Shown one piece after another: positions 43,215-51,570 of a stretch of 64,000 nucleotides of DNA. Positions within the stretch are counted from its first letter, which is position 1. The number at the start of each line of letters is the position of its first letter. Both the position numbers and the translations under genes were made by a program. This DNA comes from Acanthamoeba sp. SK_2022b. Lineage: Eukaryota; Discosea; Longamoebia; Acanthamoebidae. A model generated the notes under the pieces. The model was given only the letters and a program-made list of their open reading frames with translations. It was not told the origin of the DNA and did not search any database. The DNA lies in assembly GCA_027943245.1 (NCBI GenBank), contig JANDJZ010001759.1, positions 30,121 through 94,120 on the forward strand. The letters are read 5' to 3'.

Positions 43215-45605
43215 TCACTCCATTTTAAGGCCGCGCAGCAGCGCCTCCAGCGGGTACACCGCCGCAATCACCACTTCGTCGCGCGTCTGCGCCGCCGCAT
43301 CCAGCTGGCGCTGCGCTTGCTCGGCCTCGGCCCGGCTCAGCGGTTTGCCCTGCTGATGGCGATCCAGCAGCGTTAAGCCCAGCGTGGCCAAGGCGCCGAC
43401 GTCCTGCGCCACCGGCGCCAGATCGCGCAGCGTGCGGTTGCCCGCGATCGCCGTCTGCAACGCCGCGCCGTTCGCCTGCCAGCGCTGCAGCCGTTCGCGC
43501 AGCGCCTGCGCCGCCGCCTTATCGCGCTTATCCTGCAACAAGGCCGCGACCTGGGCATGCATGTCGCGCACCGCGCTGCTCTCCGGCGGCAGCGCATCGG
43601 CAAAGCGGTTCAGCGGTTCGAACTGGTGATAGTTGCCGGCCTGGAACTTCAGGTGCTGGCGGGTGTAATACTGCGCCGGCTCCACCGCCTCGGCCAGGAT
43701 CTGCAGCGGCAGGATCTGCACGCTGTTGCTCAGCCGGGTGAATTCGCGCGCCGTTTCCGCGTGCTGCTGCAGGCCGACCGACACCACCGACCAGGCGTCG
43801 ATCGCCGCCAGCCGCCGGTACATGTTGCTTTCGTCGGTGACGTCCTGCGCCGACCACAGCCGCTCCGCCACCGCGAAGGCCCGCGGCCACAGCTTAAGAT
43901 CGAGCAGCGGCGCGCGCACGTTTTCCGCCCACAGCGCCGCTTCGCCGCCGAGAATGTTGGCCTGCCCTTTCTCGTCCGGCACCACCGGCATCTTGCCCGC
44001 CGGCACCGCCGCCAGCTTGTCGCCGCGGGTGGGGTAACGCACGTTGCCGACCAGCGTATAGCCGCTGAGCTTGTCCTGCTGCAGCGTGAACACCGGCCGC
44101 GTGTCGCCCATCCAGGTATCGACGCGGAACGTCACCTGCTGCGGCGTGCGCCAGACGATGTCGTACATCGCGCGGCGCGATTTGCCGTTGAAATCGATAA
44201 AGCCGCGCCAGCCCTGCTTGCCCTCGATCAGCGTGAAGCTGCCCTCCACCGCGCTGCCCTTCAGGCGCGGCATGCTGAAACGCCAGCTTTGCGCCTGCTC
44301 GCCCGGTTGCACCGCCGTCTCGACCCCCAGCGGCTGCGGCAGAATTTCATTGCGGTAGTGATAGGCGGTGCTTTGCGGCTGATCGAGATAGAAACCGGTG
44401 GAGAGAATGCCCTGATAGCCGTCCTGGGCGCTGGCGCCCAGCGAGTCTTGCCCCTGCCAGGACTGAATGACGATCGAACGCGGCAGCGACGGATGGTAGA
44501 TCTCGTCCCAGCCGACCATCTGCCGCTGGTGCTTCTCGAGGATCTTTTCCAGCTTCTGGTTGAAGTAGGCCTGCAGCGCATGGGTATCCGCCAGCCCGTT
44601 CTTCTGCATAAACGCCTGAATCGACGGCGACGCCCGCCACTGGCTGGCGTCCACCTCGTCGCCGCCGATGTGCAGATAAGGATCGGGGAAGATCGCCGCC
44701 AGCTCGCCGACGATCGTGTCGACAAACTGATACACCTCGTCGCGGGTCGGATCGAGCGTCGGCTTATGCACGCCCCACTCGCGCTCCATGCGATACGGCC
44801 CCGGCGCGCTCATCAGGTCGGGATAGGCCACCGCGATGCTGGAGGCGTGCCCCGGCATGTCGATCTCCGGCACCACGCGAATGCCGCGCGCCGTGGCGTA
44901 AGCCACTACCTGCCGCATCTGCTCGCGGGTATAGAACTGGCCGTCGCTGGCCTGCTGTTGCAGTTTTGGGTAATGCTCGGAGGCAAAGCGCCAGCCCTGA
45001 TCGTCGGTCAGGTGCCAGTGGAACACGTTAAGCTTGGCCGCCGCCATGCCGTCGAGCTGGCGGAGAATGTCCGGCAGCGGCAGGAAATGGCGCGCCGAAT
45101 CCAACAAGACGCCGCGCCACGGGAAGCGCGGCACGTCGCGGATATCCACCAGCGGCAGGAAGGTGTTTTGCCCGTCGGTCTGCAGCAGCTGCAGCAGGGT
45201 CTCCATGCCGCGCAGCGCGCCGAAGCGAGTGTTGGCGGTCAGCGTGGCGCCCTGCGGCGTGACCGCCAGCCGGTAACTTTCGTCGCTGCCCGGCAGCGGC
45301 TGCGCCGCCACCCGGTCCTTGATCACCACCTTGATCGCCGCGCCGTTCGCTTCTTCCATCGGCGCCAGCGTCCAGCCGGTCTGCAGTTCGATGCGCTGGC
45401 GCCAGCGCGGCAGCGTGTCGCCCAAGTCGTCACCTTGCAGCGTCAGAGACAAGCGGTGATCCAGCACCAGCTTGCCCGCCGGTTGCGTCACCTCCACCTG
45501 CTGCGGCCAGGGCATCAGCGGCAGATCGCCGGCCGGCTGCGCCAGCGCGCCGCAAGAAAACCATAACGATGAAGCCAGTAGCGTATAACGGAAAGGTCTG
45601 TGCAT
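43215..45605 (-). CDS. GH20 beta-N-acetylhexosaminidase, exported
   Basis: 796 residues. A signal peptide (hydrophobic 8-22, ALA-Q) directs export. The GH20 N-terminal domain (to about 160) is followed by the TIM barrel with LNVFHWHLTDDQGWR, VVPEIDMPGHASS and the catalytic pair Asp316-Glu317 in HIGGDEVD. A long C-terminal region contains a carbohydrate-binding-like insert and helices. It releases GlcNAc from chitooligosaccharides or glycans. It differs from the classic Serratia chitobiase, which is longer. No other chitin genes are adjacent. The gene is monocistronic and convergent with the NRPS-like gene. Confidence 0.9.
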   Translation of the reverse strand: MHRPFRYTLLASSLWFSCGALAQPAGDLPLMPWPQQVEVTQPAGKLVLDHRLSLTLQGDDLGDTLPRWRQRIELQTGWTLAPMEEANGAAIKVVIKDRVAAQPLPGSDESYRLAVTPQGATLTANTRFGALRGMETLLQLLQTDGQNTFLPLVDIRDVPRFPWRGVLLDSARHFLPLPDILRQLDGMAAAKLNVFHWHLTDDQGWRFASEHYPKLQQQASDGQFYTREQMRQVVAYATARGIRVVPEIDMPGHASSIAVAYPDLMSAPGPYRMEREWGVHKPTLDPTRDEVYQFVDTIVGELAAIFPDPYLHIGGDEVDASQWRASPSIQAFMQKNGLADTHALQAYFNQKLEKILEKHQRQMVGWDEIYHPSLPRSIVIQSWQGQDSLGASAQDGYQGILSTGFYLDQPQSTAYHYRNEILPQPLGVETAVQPGEQAQSWRFSMPRLKGSAVEGSFTLIEGKQGWRGFIDFNGKSRRAMYDIVWRTPQQVTFRVDTWMGDTRPVFTLQQDKLSGYTLVGNVRYPTRGDKLAAVPAGKMPVVPDEKGQANILGGEAALWAENVRAPLLDLKLWPRAFAVAERLWSAQDVTDESNMYRRLAAIDAWSVVSVGLQQHAETAREFTRLSNSVQILPLQILAEAVEPAQYYTRQHLKFQAGNYHQFEPLNRFADALPPESSAVRDMHAQVAALLQDKRDKAAAQALRERLQRWQANGAALQTAIAGNRTLRDLAPVAQDVGALATLGLTLLDRHQQGKPLSRAEAEQAQRQLDAAAQTRDEVVIAAVYPLEALLRGLKME

Positions 45606-45636
45606 CGGAAATTCCTCAGAGGAAAAAACAAAATAT

Positions 45637-45758
45637 CCCCAATGAATTTCAAACCACCGCTAGGCGGCAAGCGCCCGCATCCCCAAGCGCTTAGGTCTGC
45701 TAAGTCACTGGGGGGCGGGCGTACAGCCAACAACGCGGTGGCTTGAAAGGCGCAGGGG
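45637..45758. repeat. Long palindromic intergenic repeat (about 122 bp)
   Basis: The ends are complementary: CCCCAATGAATTTCAAACCACCGC begins it and GCGGTGGCTTGAAAGGCGCAGGGG ends it, with a second inverted set inside (GCCC.../...GGGC and a TAGGTCTGCTAA core). This layout matches a repeat family I recall as frequent between genes in Serratia and Yersinia. The shorter element at 39539-39593 has similar ends. It may fold into a long mRNA hairpin. Confidence 0.6.
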
Positions 45759-45871
45759 AAAACAGCCAACGCTGTAGATAAAGACTTAGCACAGAACAGA
45801 TGTCCAACCGTTGCGGTGAAAAAGCGGACGGGATCACAGTTGCCCCCTCCCGGCCGGAGGGGGCGAACGGG

Positions 45872-48580
45872 TTATTGCCAGCCGTAGCGGCGCACGAACC
45901 AGCCTTTCACGCACTGGGTCAGCACCATGTAACCGGCGAGGATCAGCACCAGCCACGGGAAGTAGGCGAGCGGCAGCGCCTGCAGCTGCAGGAAGCCGGC
46001 CAGCGGCGAGAACACCAGGCCGATGCCGGTGGCGATCACCGCCAGCGTCATGATGCACAGCGGCCAGGACGGGCGACTCTGGATAAACGGAATTTTGCGC
46101 GTGCGGATCATGTGCACGATCAGCGTCTGCGACAGCAGCCCTTCCACGAACCAGCCGGACTGGAACAGCGTCTGCATTTCCGGCGTGTTGGCCTTGAATA
46201 CCCACCACATCAGGCAGAAGGTCAGCACGTCGAAGATCGAGCTGATCGGCCCGAAGAACACCATAAACCGCCCCAGATCGGCGGAGTTCCAGCGCTGCGG
46301 CTGGGTGATCTGATCGTCGTCGACGTTATCGAACGGGATGGCGATCTGCGAGATATCGTACATCAGGTTCTGAATCAACAGGTGCAGCGGCAACATCGGC
46401 AGGAAAGGCAGGAAGGCGCTGGCGATCAGCACGCTGAACACGTTGCCGAAGTTGGAGCTGGCGGTCATCTTGATGTATTTCAGCATGTTGGCGAAGGTAC
46501 GGCGCCCTTCGATCACCCCCTGCTCCAACACCATCAGGCTTTTTTCCAGCAGGATGATGTCCGCCGCTTCCTTGGCGATGTCCACCGCCGAATCGACGGA
46601 GATGCCGATATCAGCCGCGCGCAGCGCCGGCGCGTCGTTGATGCCGTCACCCATAAAGCCCACCACGTGCCCCTGGCGGCGCAGCAGTTTAACGATGCGC
46701 TCTTTGTGCAGCGGCGTCAGCTTGGCGAACACCGTGGTGCGCGCCGCCGCCTGGGCCAGCTGTTCGTCGTCCATCTGCTCGATCTCGCTGCCGCGCAGCA
46801 GGTGCTCGGCCGCCAGCCCGACGTCCCGGCACACTTTGGCGGCCACCAGCTCGTTGTCGCCGGTGAGGATCTTCACCGTGACGCCGTTCTGTTTCAGCGC
46901 CGCCAGCGCCGGTGCGGTGCTCTCCTTCGGCGGATCGAGGAAGGCGACGTAGCCTTCGAGGATCAGATCCGACTCGTCCGCCACGCCGTATTCATGGGTT
47001 TGCGCCGGCAGGATCTTGTTGGCCACCGCCACCACCCGCAGCCCCTGCTGGTTGAGATCGTCGGTGATGCGGCGAATGCGCGCCAGCAGCGCCTCGCTGA
47101 GCGGGATCACCTCGTCTTCGTGGCGCACGTGGCTGCAAATCGCCAGCATCTCTTCCAGCGCGCCCTTGCACACCAGCTCGTGATACTCGTTGTCTTTCGC
47201 CACCACCACCGACATGCGGCGGCGCACAAAGTCGAACGGGATCTCATCCACCTTGCGGTAGTGCTGCAGCGCTTCCGGCTGCTGATTTTGCTCCGCGCAG
47301 CTCAGCACCGCCACGTCGAGCAGGTTTTTCAACCCGGTCTGGTAGAAGCTGTTCAGCCAGGCGTAGCGCAGCACCCGCTCGCTGCTGGCGCCGAACACGT
47401 CGGTGTGGCGCTCCAGCACGATCTTGTCCTGGGTCAGGGTGCCGGTCTTGTCGGTACACAGAATATCCATGGCACCGAAGTTCTGGATGGCGTCCAGGCG
47501 TTTGACGATCACCTTCTGGCGCGACAGTTTCACCGCCCCTTTGGCCAGCGTCGAGGTGACGATCATCGGCAGCATTTCTGGGGTCAGCCCGACCGCCACC
47601 GACAGCGCGAACAGCGCCGCTTCCCACCAGTCGCCCTTGGTGTAGCCGTTGATCAGCAGCACGATCGGCGTCATCACCAGCATAAAGCGGATCAGCAGCC
47701 AGCTGACCTTGCTGATGCCGCTCTGGAAGGCGTTCGGCTGATCATCCTGGCTGGTAACGCGCTGCGCCAGCTGGCCGAAGTAGGTGTTGCCGCCGGTGCC
47801 GATGACCATCGCCAGCGCGGTGCCGCTGACCACGTTGGTGCCCATGAAGCACAGGTTCTGGCAGTCGAGCGGATCGGCCGCCAACGCCTGCGGCGCCGCG
47901 GATTTTTCCACCGGCAGCGATTCGCCGGTCAGCGCCGCCTGGCTGATGAACAGATCCTTGGCCGACAGCACGCGCAGATCCGCCGGGATCATGTCGCCGG
48001 CCGCCAGCTTGATGATATCGCCCGGCACCAGCTGCGCGATCGGCAGCTCCACGTGCTCGCTCCTGCCGGTGAGCGCATCGCTGCGGATCACCGTGGCGGT
48101 GTTGCTCACCATGGCCTTCAGCGCGTCGGCCGCCCGGTTGGAGCGCGCCTCCTGGATGAAGTTCAGCAGCGTGGAGATCAGCACCATCAGCGCGATCACC
48201 AAGGCGCCGGTGAGATCCTCGGTGGCATAAGAAATCATGCCGAGCGCGGTCAGCAGCAGGTTGAACGGGTTGCGGTAGCAGTGCCAGAGGTGCTGCCACC
48301 AGGCCTCTTTCTGCTGATCGTCGATGACGTTCTCGCCGCAGCGCTGGCGCACCTGTTCCGCCTCATGGGCGGTGATGCCTTCCGGGTGGCTGTGGAAACG
48401 CTCAAACAGCTGCATCGTCTCTGCGGCGGCGCATTCCAGCCGCTGCTGCGCCAGGCCGGCCGGCATATCGCGCGCAGCGCCGCCGACGCTGTCCAGCAGG
48501 CTGTCGCGCCGCACCAAACGGCGCGGAAGGCCGCGGGCGAACAGGCCCAGCAGCTGACGGGGGAGTTTTTTCAGTTTCAT
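45872..48580 (-). CDS. mgtA: Mg2+-importing P-type ATPase
   Basis: 902 residues. P-type signatures are intact: TGESLPVEK in the actuator domain, CTDKTGTLTQDK with the phosphorylated Asp, KILTGDNELVA, and GDGINDAPALRAADIG. The N-terminal soluble segment and about 10 membrane helices fit MgtA. It imports Mg2+ from the periplasm under starvation. Start: ATG 48580 with GAGG 8 nt upstream; GTG at 48589 overlaps that site. Control: PhoP box, mgtL leader peptide and hairpin upstream. A GC hairpin without T-run (45842-45864) follows the stop. Confidence 0.95.
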   Translation of the reverse strand: MKLKKLPRQLLGLFARGLPRRLVRRDSLLDSVGGAARDMPAGLAQQRLECAAAETMQLFERFHSHPEGITAHEAEQVRQRCGENVIDDQQKEAWWQHLWHCYRNPFNLLLTALGMISYATEDLTGALVIALMVLISTLLNFIQEARSNRAADALKAMVSNTATVIRSDALTGRSEHVELPIAQLVPGDIIKLAAGDMIPADLRVLSAKDLFISQAALTGESLPVEKSAAPQALAADPLDCQNLCFMGTNVVSGTALAMVIGTGGNTYFGQLAQRVTSQDDQPNAFQSGISKVSWLLIRFMLVMTPIVLLINGYTKGDWWEAALFALSVAVGLTPEMLPMIVTSTLAKGAVKLSRQKVIVKRLDAIQNFGAMDILCTDKTGTLTQDKIVLERHTDVFGASSERVLRYAWLNSFYQTGLKNLLDVAVLSCAEQNQQPEALQHYRKVDEIPFDFVRRRMSVVVAKDNEYHELVCKGALEEMLAICSHVRHEDEVIPLSEALLARIRRITDDLNQQGLRVVAVANKILPAQTHEYGVADESDLILEGYVAFLDPPKESTAPALAALKQNGVTVKILTGDNELVAAKVCRDVGLAAEHLLRGSEIEQMDDEQLAQAAARTTVFAKLTPLHKERIVKLLRRQGHVVGFMGDGINDAPALRAADIGISVDSAVDIAKEAADIILLEKSLMVLEQGVIEGRRTFANMLKYIKMTASSNFGNVFSVLIASAFLPFLPMLPLHLLIQNLMYDISQIAIPFDNVDDDQITQPQRWNSADLGRFMVFFGPISSIFDVLTFCLMWWVFKANTPEMQTLFQSGWFVEGLLSQTLIVHMIRTRKIPFIQSRPSWPLCIMTLAVIATGIGLVFSPLAGFLQLQALPLAYFPWLVLILAGYMVLTQCVKGWFVRRYGWQ

Positions 48581-48752
48581 GGTTCGCACCTCATCGCCCG
48601 GTGCCTCACGGCAGCGGGTAAACGGGGATCGTCATCGGCCGGGCGGATGGCGGGCACGCCAAAAAGCCTCTGCCAATGCAGATCCTTATTCTTTTTTCAG
48701 CAGCAGGAGCGAACGACAAAGCGCGCGCCACCGGTTACCGTGATGTACTTCA

Positions 48753-48791
48753 CCGGTAAAACAGCAGCGCCAGGCGGAGAGGTTTTACCGG
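48753..48791 (-). promoter_or_regulatory. mgtA leader hairpin overlapping the mgtL stop
   Basis: On the minus strand CCGGTAAAAC and GTTTTACCGG form a perfect 10-bp stem with a 19-nt loop. The left arm contains the mgtL stop codon, so a ribosome finishing mgtL would melt it. This matches the Mg2+- and proline-responsive mgtA leader logic of E. coli and Salmonella. Confidence 0.8.
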
Positions 48792-48832
48792 AGAACCGAG
48801 TGAGTGTCTAAAGCAGTCGGGTCGGGGTCCAT
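48785..48832 (-). CDS. mgtL: mgtA leader peptide
   Basis: 15 codons on the minus strand from ATG 48832: MDPDPTALDTHSVLR then TAA. The start matches the E. coli MgtL beginning MEPDPTP from memory, including the Asp/Pro-rich opening whose stalling triggers mgtA expression. GGAGG lies 11 nt upstream. The position, about 200 nt before mgtA, and its overlap with the leader hairpin support it. Later residues differ and have fewer prolines than E. coli. Confidence 0.82.
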   Translation of the reverse strand: MDPDPTALDTHSVLR

Positions 48833-48985
48833 ATGGGGTATAACCTCCGGTAAAGGGAAAAACAGAGCGGCAGGAGCGGCCGTTCATCGCAATGTCACAA
48901 TCCCGTTTTGCATCAAGATCCGCGTCGGAAAATGAGCTATGCTGACGGGCATTCATTATTGGCCGTCAATTTACGCCTTACAACC

Positions 48986-49002
48986 TAAACGACAAGTAAA
49001 CC
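48986..49002 (-). promoter_or_regulatory. PhoP box of mgtA
   Basis: The minus strand reads GGTTTA-CTTGT-CGTTTA, close to the PhoP direct repeat (T/G)GTTTA-N5-(T/G)GTTTA. A TAAATT lies 12 bp further on, the spacing of PhoP boxes to the -10 element. It touches the treR start codon at 49003. Confidence 0.78.
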
Positions 49003-49950
49003 ATGCAAAACCGGCTGACCATCAAGGACATCGCACGCCTGAGCGGCGTAGGCAAATCCACCGTCTCACGCGTGCTGAACAATGAGGGCAGCGTGAGCCC
49101 GCAAACCCGCGAACGGGTGGAAGCGGTGATCCGTCAGCAAGGGTTTACCCCCTCCAAGTCGGCGCGCGCCATGCGCGGCCAGAGCGACAAGGTGGTGGGC
49201 ATCATCGTTTCCCGTCTCGATTCGCCGTCGGAAAACCAGGCGGTGCGCACCATGCTGCCGCTGCTGTATCAGCAAGGCTTCGACCCGATCGTGATGGAGA
49301 GCCAGTTCGAAACCCGCCTGGTGCAGGAGCACCTGCACGTGCTGCGCCAGCGCAACGTCGACGGGGTGATCCTGTTCGGCTTCACCGGCCTGACCGCGGC
49401 GATGCTCAAACCGTGGCAGGAAAAAATGGTGGTGATGGTGCGTGAATACGACGGCTTCTCGTCCGTCTGCTACGACGACGCCGGCGCGGTGAACCTGCTG
49501 ATGGATCGCCTGCACCGGCAAGGGCACCGGCATATCGGCTATCTGGGGGTGCAGCTCAGCGACGCCACCACCGGCCAGCGCCGCTATCAGGCCTACCTCG
49601 ACGCCTGTGAACGCCTCAAGCTCACGCCGCGCGCCACGCTGGGCGAGCTGAGCTACCAGAGCGGTTTCCAGCACGTCGCCGAGGTGATCGACTCGCACAC
49701 CAGCGCGCTGATCTGCGCCTCCGACAGCATCGCCCTGGGGGCGATTAAATATCTGCAGCAGCAGCCGGCGCACGCCATTCAGGTGTGCGCCATCGGCAAC
49801 ACCCCGCTGCTCAGCTTCCTGTTCCCCGATACCCTGTCGGTCGAGTTCGGCTACGGCAGCGCCGGCCTGCTGGCGGCGCAGCAGCTGCTGGCGCAGCTCA
49901 GCGGCGAACAGGGGATCCGCCGCCTGGTGGTGCCCAGCAAACTTTCCTGA
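49003..49950 (+). CDS. treR: TreR, LacI-family trehalose repressor
   Basis: 315 residues, the E. coli length. The LacI-type helix-turn-helix is at the N-terminus (TIKDIARLSGVGKSTVSRVL), then the hinge and periplasmic-binding-type core with VVGIIVSRLDS, VRTMLPLLYQQGFDPIVMES and TSALICASDSIALG. It represses treBC and is induced by trehalose-6-phosphate. The ribosome site before ATG 49003 is weak because a PhoP box occupies this space. Divergent from mgtA, as in E. coli. Confidence 0.95.
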   Translation: MQNRLTIKDIARLSGVGKSTVSRVLNNEGSVSPQTRERVEAVIRQQGFTPSKSARAMRGQSDKVVGIIVSRLDSPSENQAVRTMLPLLYQQGFDPIVMESQFETRLVQEHLHVLRQRNVDGVILFGFTGLTAAMLKPWQEKMVVMVREYDGFSSVCYDDAGAVNLLMDRLHRQGHRHIGYLGVQLSDATTGQRRYQAYLDACERLKLTPRATLGELSYQSGFQHVAEVIDSHTSALICASDSIALGAIKYLQQQPAHAIQVCAIGNTPLLSFLFPDTLSVEFGYGSAGLLAAQQLLAQLSGEQGIRRLVVPSKLS

Positions 49951-50005
49951 CGATCTGCTTAGAAGTTGACCATTTTTTGTCATTTTGTGATCCTCGCCCC
50001 AAACC

Positions 50006-50017
50006 GGGAACGTTCCC
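50006..50017. promoter_or_regulatory. TreR operator upstream of treB
   Basis: GGGAACGTTCCC is a perfect 12-bp palindrome, about 70 bp before treB. It fits the LacI-family TreR site. A TTTTGTGATCC half-site just upstream (about 49983-49993) may bind CRP. Confidence 0.82.
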
Positions 50018-50087
50018 ATTTCATTCAAAAAGCCGAGTGGCTAAGCTTTGATCATTACTCAGTCAACACCTCTGCAGGTATCCCATA

Positions 50088-51503
50088 ATGAGCAAAGTAA
50101 AACAGCAGGATATTGATCGCCTGATTGTTTTGGTCGGCGGCCGCGAGAACATCGCCACCGTCAGCCATTGCATTACCCGGCTGCGTTTCGTCCTCAATGA
50201 CCCCAGCAAGGCCAGCCCCAAAGAAATCGAAGAGCTGCCGATGGTCAAAGGCTGCTTCACCAACGCCGGGCAGTTCCAGGTGGTGATCGGCACCGACGTC
50301 GGCGACTACTATCAGGCGCTGATCGCCAGCACCGGCGTCAACGAGGCCGACAAGGAACAGGCCAAGGTCGCCGCGCGCCAGAACATGACCTGGACCGAGC
50401 GCACCATCTCCCACTTCGCCGAGATCTTCTTCCCGCTGCTGCCGGCGCTGATCAGCGGCGGTCTGATCCTCGGCTTCCGCAACGTGATCGGCGACATCCC
50501 GATGTCCGGCGGCCAAACGCTGGCGCAGATGCACCCGGCGTGGAAAACCATTTACGACTTCCTGTGGCTGCTGGGTGAAGCGATCTTCATGTTCCTGCCG
50601 GTGGCCATCTGCTGGTCGACGGTGAAAAAGATGGGCGGCACGCCGGTGCTCGGCATCGTGCTGGGCGTCACCCTGGTGTCGCCACAGCTGATGAACTCCT
50701 ACCTGCTCGGCCAGCAAACGCCGGAAGTGTGGAACTTCGGCTGGTTCGTGATCCAGAAAGTCGGCTATCAGGCGCAGGTGATCCCGTCGATCCTGGCGGG
50801 CATGGCGCTGGGCTGGATCGAAACCCGGCTGAAAAAGATCGTCCCCGACTATCTCTATCTGGTGGTGGTGCCGGTGGTGTCGCTGCTGCTGGCGGTGTTC
50901 CTGGCGCACGCGCTGATCGGGCCGTTCGGCCGCATGATCGGCGACGGCGTCGCCTGGGCGGTGAAAGCGGTGATGACCGGCAGCTTCGCCCCGGTGGGCG
51001 CCGCGCTGTTCGGCTTCCTGTATGCACCGCTGGTGATCACCGGCGTGCACCAGACCACGCTGGCCATCGACATGCAGATGATCCAGAGCATGGGCGGCAC
51101 CCCGGTATGGCCGCTGATTGCGCTGTCCAACATCGCGCAGGCCTCGGCGGTGCTCGGCATCATCATCATCAGCCGCAAGGCCAACGAGCGTGAAATCTCG
51201 GTGCCGGCGGCGATCTCCGCCTATCTCGGCGTGACCGAACCGGCGATGTACGGCATCAACCTCAAATACCGCTTCCCGATGCTGTGCGCGATGATCGGCT
51301 CCGCGATCGCAGGCCTGATCTGCGGCCTGGACGGCGTGATGGCCAACGGCATCGGCGTCGGCGGCCTGCCGGGCATCCTGTCTATCAAACCGCAGTTCTG
51401 GCTGATTTACTCGCTGGCGATTCTGGTGGCGATCGTCATCCCGCTGGTGCTGACCATCATGGTCTACAAGCGCAAGGCAGCCCGCGGCGAGCTGCCGGTT
51501 TAA
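50088..51503 (+). CDS. treB: PTS trehalose-specific EIIBC component
   Basis: 471 residues. The N-terminal IIB domain has the phosphorylated Cys in SHCITRLRF (about residue 28) and the IIC domain spans about 10 helices with GEAIFMFLPVAICWS, GVHQTTLAID and GVTEPAMYGINLK. It takes up trehalose as trehalose-6-phosphate, using the glucose IIA protein as phosphate donor. It is followed by treC after 67 bp that contain a small hairpin. Repressed by TreR. Confidence 0.96.
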   Translation: MSKVKQQDIDRLIVLVGGRENIATVSHCITRLRFVLNDPSKASPKEIEELPMVKGCFTNAGQFQVVIGTDVGDYYQALIASTGVNEADKEQAKVAARQNMTWTERTISHFAEIFFPLLPALISGGLILGFRNVIGDIPMSGGQTLAQMHPAWKTIYDFLWLLGEAIFMFLPVAICWSTVKKMGGTPVLGIVLGVTLVSPQLMNSYLLGQQTPEVWNFGWFVIQKVGYQAQVIPSILAGMALGWIETRLKKIVPDYLYLVVVPVVSLLLAVFLAHALIGPFGRMIGDGVAWAVKAVMTGSFAPVGAALFGFLYAPLVITGVHQTTLAIDMQMIQSMGGTPVWPLIALSNIAQASAVLGIIIISRKANEREISVPAAISAYLGVTEPAMYGINLKYRFPMLCAMIGSAIAGLICGLDGVMANGIGVGGLPGILSIKPQFWLIYSLAILVAIVIPLVLTIMVYKRKAARGELPV

Positions 51504-51523
51504 TTGACGCAAAATGAATGTAG

Positions 51524-51543
51524 GGGCCTGCTTACGCAGGTCC
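51524..51543 (+). other. Hairpin between treB and treC
   Basis: GGGCCTGC and GCAGGTCC form an 8-bp stem with one G-T pair around TTAC. No T-run follows. It may tune the treB/treC ratio by blocking decay or partial termination. Confidence 0.5.
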
Positions 51544-51570
51544 GTTGTCACGATTCAAAGGTATTGATCT

